Part shown: positions 1-9,557 of the stretch, in pieces
Layout of the letters: each line of letters starts with the position of its first letter
How positions within the stretch are numbered: the first letter of the stretch is position 1
Assembly (NCBI GenBank): GCA_027483125.1
Contig: JAIXVH010000233.1
Coordinates: forward strand, 1-32,225
Length of the DNA: 32,225 bases
Source of the DNA: Acetobacteraceae bacterium
Lineage (GTDB): Bacteria > Pseudomonadota > Alphaproteobacteria > Acetobacterales > Acetobacteraceae
Direction of reading: 5' to 3'
The notes under the pieces: model-generated
The model's database searches: none
Told to the model about the DNA's origin: nothing
The model's input: the letters and a program-made list of their open reading frames with translations, nothing else
Position numbers and translations under genes: made by a program

Positions 1-3
1 CGG

Positions 4-1395
4 CTATTGCTCATGGAAGGCACGATGCAGGCTGTCGCGGACCGGCTGTGTCATGTACCGCCAGAAACTCCGCTGGCCGATCATCACATGCGCCTCCACC
101 GGCATGCCGGGCACCAGGAACACCGCTGGCAGGCGGGCCAACTGCTCTTCATCGATTTCGACATAGGCCCGGAAATAGGTGGCGCGCGTGGCCTGGTCAG
201 TGGTCACGTCGGCCGCCACGAAGGTCACGCGGCCATGCAGATACGGCACCAGGCGCTGCTTGAAGGCGGGCAGACGGATTTCGGCCTGCAGCCCCGGATA
301 GACCACGTCGATGTCGAAGGGCTGCACATTCACCTCGGCCACCAGGCGATCGCGCACCGGCACCAGATCCATCACCGGGTCGCCGGCGCGGATGGCGGCA
401 CCGATGGTGAAGTGGCGCAGATTGACGATGGTGCCGGGTTCCGGCGCGGTGATCTCGCGGCGCACGGCCACATCCTCGGCGGCACGGAGGCGTTCCTCGG
501 TCTCGGCCAGGCGGGCGGCCACTTCGCGCAGTTCAGCGCTGACCTCTTGCTGGCGTTGGCTGCGTACTTGCTCGATGCCGCGCTGCGCCTCGGCGATCGC
601 ACCCTGGGCCCGGGCTATCTGCCCGTTCAGGTCCACGATCTGCCCATCCAGGCCCGCCACGGCGCGTTGCAGCGCCAACAATTCCGGCAGCCGCGCAAGG
701 CCCTGGTTCACCAGCCCCCGGCGCATCACCTCTTCCTGGCGGATCAAGTCCAGCTGACGGCGGGACGCTGCCAGCTGCCCCTGCGCGCCGACGATCACAG
801 CCTGCTGCTGCGCCACGCGCGTTTCCAGCACCATGACCTGGCTCATCAGCGAGGCCTGGCGTGCTTCAAACAAGGCGCGCTGGCCGGCCATGACCTCATC
901 GGCGCGGGCATGGCCCGCGGTGGTCAGCGCCAGGGGGAAGGCCACTTCGCGGGCATTGGCGGCCTCGGCATCCAGCCGCGCATCCTGCGCCAGCAGGCCG
1001 AAGCGTTGGGCGCGTAGCGCATCCAGCGTGGCATTGGCCTGGATGTCATCCAGGCGCATGACCACCTGGCCGGCCTCGACGCGCGTGCCGTCGCGCACCA
1101 GGATTTCACGCACAATCCCGCCTTCAAGATGCGCCAGCGTCCGCCGCGTGCCTTCCACCTTGATGACGCCGGGCGCGATGGCAGCCTCGGCCAGGGGCGC
1201 GGTGGTGGCCCACACCATGAAACCGCCGAAGAAGCCCACCATGAACACCAGCCCCACGATGATCGGCCAGCGCGTGCGCGGCGCCTTGGCATCCAGGATC
1301 GGGTCGAAGGGCAGATCGATGGGCGGTCGGCGGGCCGGCGCCACGGTGGCGGGCGGCGGGGCAGCGGGGCGTTCGGCGACGGGTGCGTCGGACAT
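4..1395 (-). CDS. HlyD family type I secretion periplasmic adaptor (membrane fusion protein)
   Basis: Single N-terminal TM (WPIIVGLVFMVGFFGGFMVWATTAPL), 'GVIKVEGTRRTLAHLEGGIVREILVRDGTRVEAGQVVMRLDD' lipoyl/HlyD motif, C-terminal 'VFLVPGMPVEAHVMIGQRSFWRYMTQPV'. The track ORF starts at a GTG (1404); ATG at 1395 with an upstream GGGAGG is more likely. Confidence 0.93.
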   Translation of the reverse strand: MSDAPVAERPAAPPPATVAPARRPPIDLPFDPILDAKAPRTRWPIIVGLVFMVGFFGGFMVWATTAPLAEAAIAPGVIKVEGTRRTLAHLEGGIVREILVRDGTRVEAGQVVMRLDDIQANATLDALRAQRFGLLAQDARLDAEAANAREVAFPLALTTAGHARADEVMAGQRALFEARQASLMSQVMVLETRVAQQQAVIVGAQGQLAASRRQLDLIRQEEVMRRGLVNQGLARLPELLALQRAVAGLDGQIVDLNGQIARAQGAIAEAQRGIEQVRSQRQQEVSAELREVAARLAETEERLRAAEDVAVRREITAPEPGTIVNLRHFTIGAAIRAGDPVMDLVPVRDRLVAEVNVQPFDIDVVYPGLQAEIRLPAFKQRLVPYLHGRVTFVAADVTTDQATRATYFRAYVEIDEEQLARLPAVFLVPGMPVEAHVMIGQRSFWRYMTQPVRDSLHRAFHEQ

Positions 1396-1396
1396 C

Positions 1397-3154
1397 TCAG
1401 GCACCTCCCTGGGCGGCGACAGGACCTGGGCCGGGCAGCCCGGCCGGCCGCGGCGGCGCCATCAGGCGCTTCAAAACTTCGGCGCGCGGGCCGAACATCT
1501 CGATCGCGCCTTCCTTCAGCAGCAGCACCTTGTCCACGCCCTGCACCAGCGCCGGGCGATGGCTGACCAGCACCACGGTCGTGCCCTGGGCCTTCAGTTG
1601 TTCCAGCGCGCGGGTCAGCGCGGCCTCGCTGTCGCCATCGAGGTTGGAATTGGGCTCGTCCAGCACCACCAGCTTGGGTCGGCCAAACATGGCACGCGCC
1701 AGACCAATCAACTGCCGCTGTCCGCCGGAGAGGAAGGTCCCGCCCTCGCCGATCTCGGTGTCATAGCCCTGCGGCAGGCGCAGGATCATCTCATGGCAGC
1801 CGGCGAGACGGGCGGCAGCGAAGACCTCCTCCGGCTCGGCCTCGCCCATGCGGGCGATGTTGCGGAAGACGGTGCCGTCGAACAGTTCCACATCCTGCGG
1901 CAGGTAGCCGACATGGCGGCCGAAATCCTCGCGCTGCCACATGAAGACATCGGCGCCATCCAGCCGCACATGGCCCTGGCTTGGTTGCGCCACGCCGATC
2001 AGCATGCGGATCAGCGTGGTCTTGCCGGCGGCCGAGGGGCCGATGATGGCCAGCGAATCCCCTGGCGGCAGGTCGAAGTTCACACCCTTGACCATGGGCA
2101 CGCCCTGGCCGGGGAAGGCGAAGGTCACGCGCTCGACCGCCAATGCACCCGTGGGTTCGGGCAGCGCCATACCCTCGGGGCGCAGCCGCGGCAGGGCCAT
2201 GAAGGTCTGCAGGCGACGATAGGATTGCCGTGCCGCCACCAGCGATTTCCAGCCGCCGATCAACTGTTCGACCGGCGCCAAGGCGCGGCCCATGATGATC
2301 GATGCCGCGATCGAGGCGCCCGCCGTCAATTGCTGCATCAGCACCAGATAGGCGCCCAGGCCCAGGATCGCGATCTGCACCGCAAGCCGGATGAACTTGG
2401 TCATGCCCATGATCCAGGCGGCACGGTCCGCCGCGCGGATCTGCGGCGGCAGCATGGCCGAAACGCCCTCGCGCCAGCGCGACACCACGGCGGGCAGCAT
2501 GCCCATGCTGTCGATCACCTCGGCATTGCGGCCAATCGCATCGGCGCGGCGCTGGCTCGCCATCGCCGCCACATTCGCTTCCTTCAGAAGGGAAGCGGTG
2601 ATGATCTCGTTCAGGATGGTCAGGCCGAACAGCAATGCCGCGCCGGCCAGCGCCACCCAACCCATCACCGGGTGCAGCATGAAGATCACGGCCAGGTAGA
2701 TCGGCACCCAGGGCACGTCATAGATGGACAGCATCGCCGGCGAGCCCAGGAAGCCGCGGCAGATGGCCAGGTCGCGCAGCGCCTCCATCCGGTAGGGGCG
2801 GCCCTTCAGCTGCGATTCCAGGGCGCGCGAGAAGCCTTCCGGGGCAACGCGATTCTCGATCCATTGGCCCACGCGCTGCATCACCGTGCTGCGCACCGCC
2901 TCCAGCACCGCAAGAATCCCGATGGCAAAGACGGCGATCAGCGTCAGGTAGATCAGTGTGTCGGTGTTGCGGGTGGCGAGCACCCGGTCGAACACCTGCA
3001 TCATGTAGATCGACACGGTGAGCTGCAGCAGGTTCGCCACGCCGGAAAACGCGCCGACAATCGCGAATTGCCCGCGGCAGGCGGCCAACGCCTTGGCGAT
3101 CGGCGTGTCCTTCATCGGGTTGGGCGCGAACAGCCCCGGGCGCGGCGGCATCAT
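1397..3154 (-). CDS. type I secretion system permease/ATPase (ABC transporter)
   Basis: TM domain followed by an ABC ATPase: Walker A 'GPSAAGKTT', signature 'LSGGQRQLIGLARAM', Walker B 'LVVLDEPNSNLD', H-loop 'VSHRP'. Directly upstream of the HlyD gene. Confidence 0.94.
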   Translation of the reverse strand: MMPPRPGLFAPNPMKDTPIAKALAACRGQFAIVGAFSGVANLLQLTVSIYMMQVFDRVLATRNTDTLIYLTLIAVFAIGILAVLEAVRSTVMQRVGQWIENRVAPEGFSRALESQLKGRPYRMEALRDLAICRGFLGSPAMLSIYDVPWVPIYLAVIFMLHPVMGWVALAGAALLFGLTILNEIITASLLKEANVAAMASQRRADAIGRNAEVIDSMGMLPAVVSRWREGVSAMLPPQIRAADRAAWIMGMTKFIRLAVQIAILGLGAYLVLMQQLTAGASIAASIIMGRALAPVEQLIGGWKSLVAARQSYRRLQTFMALPRLRPEGMALPEPTGALAVERVTFAFPGQGVPMVKGVNFDLPPGDSLAIIGPSAAGKTTLIRMLIGVAQPSQGHVRLDGADVFMWQREDFGRHVGYLPQDVELFDGTVFRNIARMGEAEPEEVFAAARLAGCHEMILRLPQGYDTEIGEGGTFLSGGQRQLIGLARAMFGRPKLVVLDEPNSNLDGDSEAALTRALEQLKAQGTTVVLVSHRPALVQGVDKVLLLKEGAIEMFGPRAEVLKRLMAPPRPAGLPGPGPVAAQGGA

Positions 3155-3369
3155 GGAAGCTGTGCTCCGGCCAAGACGCTGAACATACCGATTCCTTTCT
3201 GGTAGGTGCCCCGTGGAGGGTCCCGGAAGTAACGAGCGGCAAATTTTGCCGCCCCCCTCGTCGCAGTCATTCGCATGAAAACCTTTATAGCACGTAAACT
3301 CATCAAATCATCATCCGAACGGGTAGCATCTCGCGGCACGCCCGGATGTCTTGTTACGCCCAGCCTGTG

Positions 3370-3780
3370 TCATGTTTTGTCGGCGACAGGACGAAACACG
3401 ACCATGCGGGCCACCGCAAAATTAATGAACATGCCCGCCACCGAACCCGCCGCGACCCCCAGCACCGGCCAGGCGCGCACCGTCTCGTTCCAGGCGATCA
3501 ACGCGGCGTAAGTGCCGTAATTGGCCGCGAAGCCCAGCAGGTTCAAGGCAACAAACACGCCCCATTGCCGTGCCGCGGGGGTATCCCGCGCCGCATCGCG
3601 GAAGGTCCAGGCGCGGTTCACAGCCCAGGTGGTGCTCGCCGCCGCCAAATACGAGACCACGCGCCCGCCATAAGGCCCCGCGCCCAGCCACAACATGCCC
3701 AGCAGAACCGCCGAATCGACGACGAAACCCAGGGTGCCGACCACGCCGAAGCGGAGGAATTGCAGGATCAATGCGCGCAT
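3370..3780 (-). CDS. GtrA family membrane protein
   Basis: 136 aa, four TM segments, 'LRFGVVGTLGFVVDSAVLLGML', 'TWAVNRAWTFRD', 'FINFAVARMVVFR' typical of GtrA. Confidence 0.85.
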   Translation of the reverse strand: MRALILQFLRFGVVGTLGFVVDSAVLLGMLWLGAGPYGGRVVSYLAAASTTWAVNRAWTFRDAARDTPAARQWGVFVALNLLGFAANYGTYAALIAWNETVRAWPVLGVAAGSVAGMFINFAVARMVVFRPVADKT

Positions 3781-3877
3781 GACCCTGGCTACTGCGCGCA
3801 GGCCGTGGCGAAAAGCGGGCGGGGCTGTTGCGGTGGCGTGTCAGTGCCAGCAACCTGCACCCGATACAGGGGGCGGC

Positions 3878-4699
3878 ATGATCGGATTGATCGGTCTGGG
3901 GCAGATGGGCGGCGCCATGGCGCGCAGGCTGGTGGAACAGGGGCAGGTGCCGCGCGTATGGGATGCGCATGGCCCGGCGCGTAACCGTGCGGCCGGCCAG
4001 GTGGTGGACGGCCCGGCGGCCTGTGCCGCGCCGGTCGTCATCCTCTCCCTACCCGACGCCGGCGCGGTTGCCGCCGTGCTGGAAGCGCTGCTGCCGGCCA
4101 TGCCTCCAGGCGGTGTGGTGGTCGATACCTCCACGCTGGACCCGCTCGCCGCTCGCGAATTCGCCGCCCGCGCTGCCTATCTGGACGCACCCGTCTCGGG
4201 CGGGCCAGCCGGTGCTGCGACGGGCACGCTGACCATGATGCTGGGCGGTGAGGCCGCGGCGCTGGAACGCGCCCGCCTTGCCCTGTCGCTGCTGGCCACG
4301 CGCATCATTCATGTGGGCGGGCCGGGCGCGGGCCAGGTGGCGAAGCTGGTCAACAACCTGCTGGTGGCCACGCATCTGGCCGCGGCTGGCGAGGCGATGC
4401 GCCTGGGGGCGGCAGCCGGTGTCGGGCCCGAAGCGCTGCTTGCGGTAGTCAACGCCGCTTCCGGCCGCTCCGCCGCGACCGAGGTGAACTGGCCGCGCTG
4501 GGTGCTGAACGGCGCCTTCGATTCCGGCTTCACCGCGGGGCTGATGCGCAAGGATGTGCGCCTGGCCATGGCGCTCGCCGAGGCGACTGGCACGCCGCTG
4601 GCCACCTGCGCCGCCGCCGCCAGCGCATGGGCGGCATCGGACATCGCCGATGCGGAGGATTTCAACCGCGTCTCGGCGCGGATCGGAGGCATCGCATGA
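3878..4699 (+). CDS. NAD(P)-dependent oxidoreductase, 3-hydroxyisobutyrate dehydrogenase/tartronate semialdehyde reductase family
   Basis: 'IGLIGLGQMGGAMARRL' Rossmann motif, 'DAPVSGGPAGAATGTLTMMLGG', catalytic-Lys motif 'GAGQVAKLVNNLL'. ATG at 3878 inside the longer track ORF. Confidence 0.9.
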   Translation: MIGLIGLGQMGGAMARRLVEQGQVPRVWDAHGPARNRAAGQVVDGPAACAAPVVILSLPDAGAVAAVLEALLPAMPPGGVVVDTSTLDPLAAREFAARAAYLDAPVSGGPAGAATGTLTMMLGGEAAALERARLALSLLATRIIHVGGPGAGQVAKLVNNLLVATHLAAAGEAMRLGAAAGVGPEALLAVVNAASGRSAATEVNWPRWVLNGAFDSGFTAGLMRKDVRLAMALAEATGTPLATCAAAASAWAASDIADAEDFNRVSARIGGIA

Positions 4700-6108
4700 C
4701 CCCGCGCGACATCCTTGCCGCCCACCCCATCGCCGGCGACGGCGAAATGTTCGCCCTGCACGATCCAGCCACGGGCGCGCTGATGGCGCGATACGCCGCC
4801 CAGGACGGCGCAGCCGCCGCGGCCGAGGCCGCAGCCCGCCACCCCGGCTGGGCCGCCCTGCCCGCCGCCGAACGCGGCCGTCGCCTCTGGGCGCTCGGTG
4901 CCGCGATCCGCGACGCTGCCGCGGATTTGGCGCTGCTCGAATGCGCCAATACCGGCAAGCCCATTCGTGACTGCCGCGCCGAGGTCGCGCGCGTGGCCGA
5001 GATGGCCGAATACTACGCGGGCTTCGCCGACAAGCTGGAGGGCCGCGTGGTGCCCGTGCCGTCGGGGCATATCGTGACGGTGCACCACGAACCCTATGGC
5101 GTGATCGCCGCCATCACGCCCTGGAATGCGCCGCTGTTCACCGCCGGCTGGAACGCCTTTCCGATCCTGGCCGCGGGCAATGCGGCGGTGCTCAAGCCCA
5201 GCGAATACACGCCCTACACCACGCTGGAATTGGCGCGCATGGCGCAGGCACTGGATATCCCGCTGGTCGCGGTGGCGGGTGGTGCGGCCACCGGCGCGGC
5301 ACTGGTCGCAGCGCCGGAGGTGTCCAAGCTGGTCTTCGTGGGCAGCCCCGCGGGCGGGGCGCGCGTGGCCGCGGCTTGTGCCGCGCGCGGCATTCCCTGC
5401 GTGCTGGAACTGGGCGGAAAATCCGCCAATATCGTCTTCGCCGATGCCGATTTCGACGCCGCCATCCAGGGCGCGCAACAGGCCATTTTCGCAGGCGCCG
5501 GACAATCCTGTGTGGCTGGCTCGCGGTTGCTGGTTGAGGCCTCGATCCATGACCGTTTCCTCTCGGCGCTGCACGATGCCATGCGCCGCATCCGCATCGG
5601 TGACCCGCTGGATGAGAGCACGGAAATGGGCCCTGTCGCGCATGCCGCGCAGCTCGCGCACATCCATGGCCTGATCGCCGGCGCACCCCGGCTGACCTGC
5701 AACGCGCCCGCCCGCGGCTGCTTCATGGCGCCCACCATCCTGCATGGCCTGCCCCCCGATGCGCCGGCGCTGACCGAGGAGATCTTCGGCCCCGTCGTGG
5801 CAGCCCAACCCTTCGCCGATGAGGCGGAGGCGATCCGCCTGGCCAATGCGTCGCGCTTCGGCCTGGCGGGCGCGGTCTGGACGCAGGATCTCGGCCGCGC
5901 GCATCGCGTCGCCGCGGGCGTGCGCGCCGGGACCTTCTGGATCAACGGCTATCGCACCATCCATGTCAGCGTGCCGTTTGGCGGCTTCGGCGCCTCAGGC
6001 CATGGGCGGTCTTCGGGGATCGAGGCGATGCGCGACTATACCCAGACCAAGGCGGTGTGGCTGGATGCGCGGGAGCAACCGGCACTGGGATTCGGCCATC
6101 GGCCCTGA
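4696..6108 (+). CDS. aldehyde dehydrogenase family protein (betaine-aldehyde-dehydrogenase-like)
   Basis: 'ITPWNAPLF', 'LELGGKSANIVFADADFDAA', catalytic Cys 'GAGQSCVAGSRLLV', 'EEIFGPVVA', 'PFGGFGASGHGRSSG'. ATG overlaps the previous stop (ATGA). Confidence 0.92.
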   Translation: MTPRDILAAHPIAGDGEMFALHDPATGALMARYAAQDGAAAAAEAAARHPGWAALPAAERGRRLWALGAAIRDAAADLALLECANTGKPIRDCRAEVARVAEMAEYYAGFADKLEGRVVPVPSGHIVTVHHEPYGVIAAITPWNAPLFTAGWNAFPILAAGNAAVLKPSEYTPYTTLELARMAQALDIPLVAVAGGAATGAALVAAPEVSKLVFVGSPAGGARVAAACAARGIPCVLELGGKSANIVFADADFDAAIQGAQQAIFAGAGQSCVAGSRLLVEASIHDRFLSALHDAMRRIRIGDPLDESTEMGPVAHAAQLAHIHGLIAGAPRLTCNAPARGCFMAPTILHGLPPDAPALTEEIFGPVVAAQPFADEAEAIRLANASRFGLAGAVWTQDLGRAHRVAAGVRAGTFWINGYRTIHVSVPFGGFGASGHGRSSGIEAMRDYTQTKAVWLDAREQPALGFGHRP

Positions 6109-6222
6109 CCAACGCAAAGCGCCATCGTCGCAGCAGATTTTTACAAAAACGCAGCCTCGCGGGCTGCCGCTGTAACCCTGCCACCGACCGACACGAACCC
6201 CGACCAGAAACGGCGGGATCCG

Positions 6223-7116
6223 ATGTCGCAGGTGGTACAGAGCTTGGCGGAAGTCTATCGCGCGGCGGAGCGCGCGGAGTTCGTGCGCGGGGTGCGCGAG
6301 GCCGGAGCAAGCCGCGTCGTGATACTGCGTTTCGCGCAACCCGCAGGCGCATTCCCTGACCCGCCGACCAATGACCTCACCCTCGCGCTGAATGAATCCG
6401 GCCGCGGCCGCATGGTGTCCGACGTCGGCGCGGGCCGGCATGAGCAACTCTTCCGCGTCGGGGACTTGATGTTGAAGCCGCCCATGGCCTCGACCTTCTT
6501 TTCGGTGGATGCGCCACATGCCAAGCGCTTCCTGTCCATCCCGGCGGACCAACTAAAGCGGCTGACGGAACAGGTCAGTGGCCGCGAACGACTGGATTTT
6601 GGGCGTCTGCACGCGCAACCCATACGACCCCATGGCATACGCCCGATGATCGACGCGTTTTGGCAGGAAATGCGCCGCCCAGGCGAGTATTGCGCACTGC
6701 TGGTCGAGGGCGTGCTGCTCGCGCTGACGGCAAGCCTGTTGCAGTTGGCCAACGCCACGATCGAGCCGCCGCGGCCGGCCACACTTCTATCGCCCGCGCG
6801 GCTGCGGCTTCTGGATGAGTGGCTGGAGCATCACATGGCGGAGAATTTCGGCATCGACGCCATGGCCGCCGCTGTCGGGCTGTCGGCATTCCATTTCTCG
6901 CGCGCCCTGAAGGCCAGCACCGGCCAGACGCCGCGCGCCCTTGTCACGCAGCGGCGCCTCGAACGCGCGCGGACCATTCTCGATACCGGCACAACGCCGC
7001 TGGCCGACATCGCAGCCGCCTTGGGCTTCGTGGATCAGGCCCATTTCACCAACAGCTTCCGCAAGGCCCATGGCATTGCCCCGGGCGCCTGGCGGCGCAT
7101 GCGCTGCGGGCGGTAA
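6223..7116 (+). CDS. AraC family transcriptional regulator
   Basis: C-terminal double HTH: 'MAAAVGLSAFHFSRALKASTGQTPRALVTQRRLERARTIL...PLADIAAALGFVDQAHFTNSFRKAHGIAPGAWRR'. Confidence 0.92.
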   Translation: MSQVVQSLAEVYRAAERAEFVRGVREAGASRVVILRFAQPAGAFPDPPTNDLTLALNESGRGRMVSDVGAGRHEQLFRVGDLMLKPPMASTFFSVDAPHAKRFLSIPADQLKRLTEQVSGRERLDFGRLHAQPIRPHGIRPMIDAFWQEMRRPGEYCALLVEGVLLALTASLLQLANATIEPPRPATLLSPARLRLLDEWLEHHMAENFGIDAMAAAVGLSAFHFSRALKASTGQTPRALVTQRRLERARTILDTGTTPLADIAAALGFVDQAHFTNSFRKAHGIAPGAWRRMRCGR

Positions 7117-7117
7117 A

Positions 7118-7141
7118 GGGTGGGCGGCACGCCGCCCACCC
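7118..7141. terminator. GC-rich stem-loop between convergent AraC and fasciclin genes
   Basis: gggtgggcgg-cacg-ccgcccaccc, 10-bp perfect stem in the short convergent gap; no U-tract, so terminator function is uncertain. Confidence 0.55.
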
Positions 7142-7148
7142 GGATGCC

Positions 7149-7655
7149 TCACGCCGGCAGGATAAAGCCTTCCAGCGAATGCAGCAGCCCGTTGCCGGCC
7201 GGCACATTGGACACGATGATCCGCAGCCCATTGACCGAAGGCAGCCCCGTCGTGCCGTGTTCGACGCGCAGCGTCAGACCCGATGCCGCACGCATGGCAA
7301 AGGTCTGGCCCATGAAGGCGTCCATGTTGCCGCCCGGCAGCAGCATTTGCTGGCTTTCGGCGATGTGGTTCAGCACCGTGGTGCGGCGATAATCCGCATC
7401 AGTCTCCAGCCGCCGCAGCGCATCGGCCGAGAGCAGCCCATAAGCGCCATTGGCGGGCGCGAAGACCGTGTAGCGGGCGTTGGAGGCACGGAACTGCGCC
7501 TCCACCCCGGCCTGACGGACGATTGCGGCGAACCGCGTAAGGTCGCGCGAACCGGCGATGACGTCCATCAGCGTGTTCATGGACTGCGCACGTGCCAACA
7601 TCGGTGCAGCCAGTGCCGCGCCAGCCAGACCCGCGAAAACATGCCTTCTGTTCAT
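7149..7655 (-). CDS. fasciclin (FAS1) domain-containing secreted protein
   Basis: N-terminal signal 'MNRRHVFAGLAGAALAAPMLARAQ' and FAS1 motifs 'YTVFAPANGAYGLL', 'TVLNHIAESQQ', 'VNGLRIIVSNVPAGNGLLHSLEGFILP'. Confidence 0.9.
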   Translation of the reverse strand: MNRRHVFAGLAGAALAAPMLARAQSMNTLMDVIAGSRDLTRFAAIVRQAGVEAQFRASNARYTVFAPANGAYGLLSADALRRLETDADYRRTTVLNHIAESQQMLLPGGNMDAFMGQTFAMRAASGLTLRVEHGTTGLPSVNGLRIIVSNVPAGNGLLHSLEGFILPA

Positions 7656-7855
7656 TCAGTGCTCCTTTGCCTTGCCTCGAACCCGACGCGCCGCTTGCCA
7701 GCGCTTGCGGTGAGGTCTTGAGCAAAGACCATTTGTCCCGGCCGCGTATTGCAACGCCGTGCTGCAAAAGCCTGATCTGCGCATCGCCGATCACGGCTTG
7801 CGCGCCACCACCCGCCCGCGCTTCAATCATCAGCACAAGACCTGGGAGACTTCAC

Positions 7856-9445
7856 ATGCATCGCCGAGACATCTTCGCCGCCGGTGCGGCCACCATGCTG
7901 GCCGGCCCGGCGCTCGCCCAAGCCCCACAGGCGCGCACGCTGCGCTACGTGCCGCACGCCAACCTGCCGAATATCGACCCCTTCACCAACACCGCCTTCG
8001 TGGCGCGCGACCACGCCTTCCTGGTCTTCGACCAGCTCTACGGCATGGACGAACAATTCCGCCCGCAGCCACAGATGGTCGAAGGCCATGTGGTCGAGAA
8101 TGACGGGCTGCTCTGGCGCTTCACGCTGCGCGAGAATCTGCGCTTCCACGACGGCACGCCAGTGCGCGGGCGGGACTGCATCGCCTCCATCCGCCGCTGG
8201 GGCCGGCGCGACGCCTTCGGCCAGGTGCTGATGGCGCGCGTGGCCGACATGACCGAGGTCAGCGACCGCGTCTTCACCATCCGCCTGAACCAGCCCTTCC
8301 CGAAGATGCTGGACTGCTTCGCCAAAGTCACGACCAGCTGCCTCTTCGTGATGCCCGAACGGCTGGCCAATGTGGACCCCTTCCAGAACATCACCGAAGC
8401 CGTCGGCAGCGGCCCCTATCGCTTCGTGCAGAATGAATGGGTGCCGGGCTCGCGCCTCGCCTATGCGCGCAACACCGACTACGTGCCGCGCCAGGGTGCG
8501 CCCAGCATGACCGCGGGCGGCAAGGTCGCGCATTTCGACCGCGTGGAATGGCTGATCATGCCTGACCCGGCCACCGCCTCGGCCGCGCTGCAATCGGGCG
8601 AGATCGACTGGTGGGAACAGCCCACCGCGGACCTCTTCCCGCTGCTGGCGCGCAACCGCAACCTGCAGGTGGACATCATCAACAATTCGGGCCTGATCGG
8701 TATCTTCCGGCCCAACCATGTCTCGGCGCCGTTCAACAACCCGGCCGTGCGCCGCGCCGTGCTGACCGCGATCAACCAGATCGACTTCATGACCGCCGTG
8801 ATCGGCACCGCGGGCGTGGATGGGCGTTCCGATCTGCGACGCGAGAATATCGGCTACTTCGCCCCCGAAAGCCCTTCGGCCAGCAATGTCGGCCTGGACC
8901 GGCTGCGCAAGAACCTGGCGGCCGCACGCACGGAACTGCAAGCGGCCGGCGCCATGGGCGCGCGGCTCGTGCTGCTGAACGCGACCGACCTGTCCTCGAT
9001 CAACGCGGCCACGCTGGTGGGCGCGGACCTGTTCCGCCGGATGGGCTTCAACGTCGAACTGGTCAGCACGGATTGGGGCACGCTGGTCGCGCGCCGCGCC
9101 TCACGCAATCCGCTGGAACAGGGCGGCTGGTCGGGCTTCTTCACCTTCTGGTCGGGCGTGGACCATTGGAACCCGTCTTCGCATGCCTCGATCCGCGGGC
9201 ATGGCGAGCAGGCCTGGCCGGGCTGGCCGACCATCCCGGCGATCGAAGCGCAGCGCGACGCCTGGTTCAACGCGCCGAACGAAGCCGCCGAACGCGCCGC
9301 GACCGCCGAAATGCAACGCATCGCCTTCGACGAAGTGCCCTACGTGCCCACCGGCATGTACTACCAACCCACCGCCTACCGTCGGAACCTGACCGGCATG
9401 CTGAAAGGCCAGCCGCCACTGTTCTGGAACCTGCGCCGCGCTTGA
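7856..9445 (+). CDS. peptide/nickel-type ABC transporter substrate-binding protein (SBP family 5)
   Basis: 'MHRRDIFAAGAATMLAGPALAQ' signal; 'LLWRFTLRENLRFHDGTPVRGRDCIASIRRW', 'GSGPYRFVQNEWVPGSRLAYARNTDY' SBP_bac_5 motifs. Confidence 0.93.
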   Translation: MHRRDIFAAGAATMLAGPALAQAPQARTLRYVPHANLPNIDPFTNTAFVARDHAFLVFDQLYGMDEQFRPQPQMVEGHVVENDGLLWRFTLRENLRFHDGTPVRGRDCIASIRRWGRRDAFGQVLMARVADMTEVSDRVFTIRLNQPFPKMLDCFAKVTTSCLFVMPERLANVDPFQNITEAVGSGPYRFVQNEWVPGSRLAYARNTDYVPRQGAPSMTAGGKVAHFDRVEWLIMPDPATASAALQSGEIDWWEQPTADLFPLLARNRNLQVDIINNSGLIGIFRPNHVSAPFNNPAVRRAVLTAINQIDFMTAVIGTAGVDGRSDLRRENIGYFAPESPSASNVGLDRLRKNLAAARTELQAAGAMGARLVLLNATDLSSINAATLVGADLFRRMGFNVELVSTDWGTLVARRASRNPLEQGGWSGFFTFWSGVDHWNPSSHASIRGHGEQAWPGWPTIPAIEAQRDAWFNAPNEAAERAATAEMQRIAFDEVPYVPTGMYYQPTAYRRNLTGMLKGQPPLFWNLRRA

Positions 9446-9481
9446 GGGCGGGCGCTGGGCTGGACAGGTTGCGCTGATGAC

Positions 9482-9510
9482 TCTGGGGAAGGGCGCTGCC
9501 CTTCCCCAGA
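9482..9510. repeat. perfect 13-bp inverted repeat, 3-nt loop
   Basis: tctggggaagggc-gct-gcccttccccaga. Confidence 0.9.
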
Positions 9511-9557
9511 CCCGATCCCGCCAGGGGTCAACGCCCCCTGGACCCGGTGTGGGTTAT

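Noticed and set aside
833-3205. 790-aa plus-strand ORF
   Set aside because: Antisense to the T1SS HlyD and ABC genes; composition is that of a shadow frame.
4309-5964. 551-aa minus-strand ORF antisense to the ALDH gene
   Set aside because: Antisense shadow frame; the plus-strand ALDH has complete catalytic motifs.
6151-6167. gcagcc-tcgcg-ggctgc stem upstream of the AraC gene
   Set aside because: Only 6 bp, and its T-run is on the minus-strand side where no minus-strand gene precedes it; too weak to call a terminator.
7749-7767. ttgca-n9-tgcaa dyad upstream of the peptide SBP
   Set aside because: Five-base arms are expected by chance in this amount of sequence; no further support.
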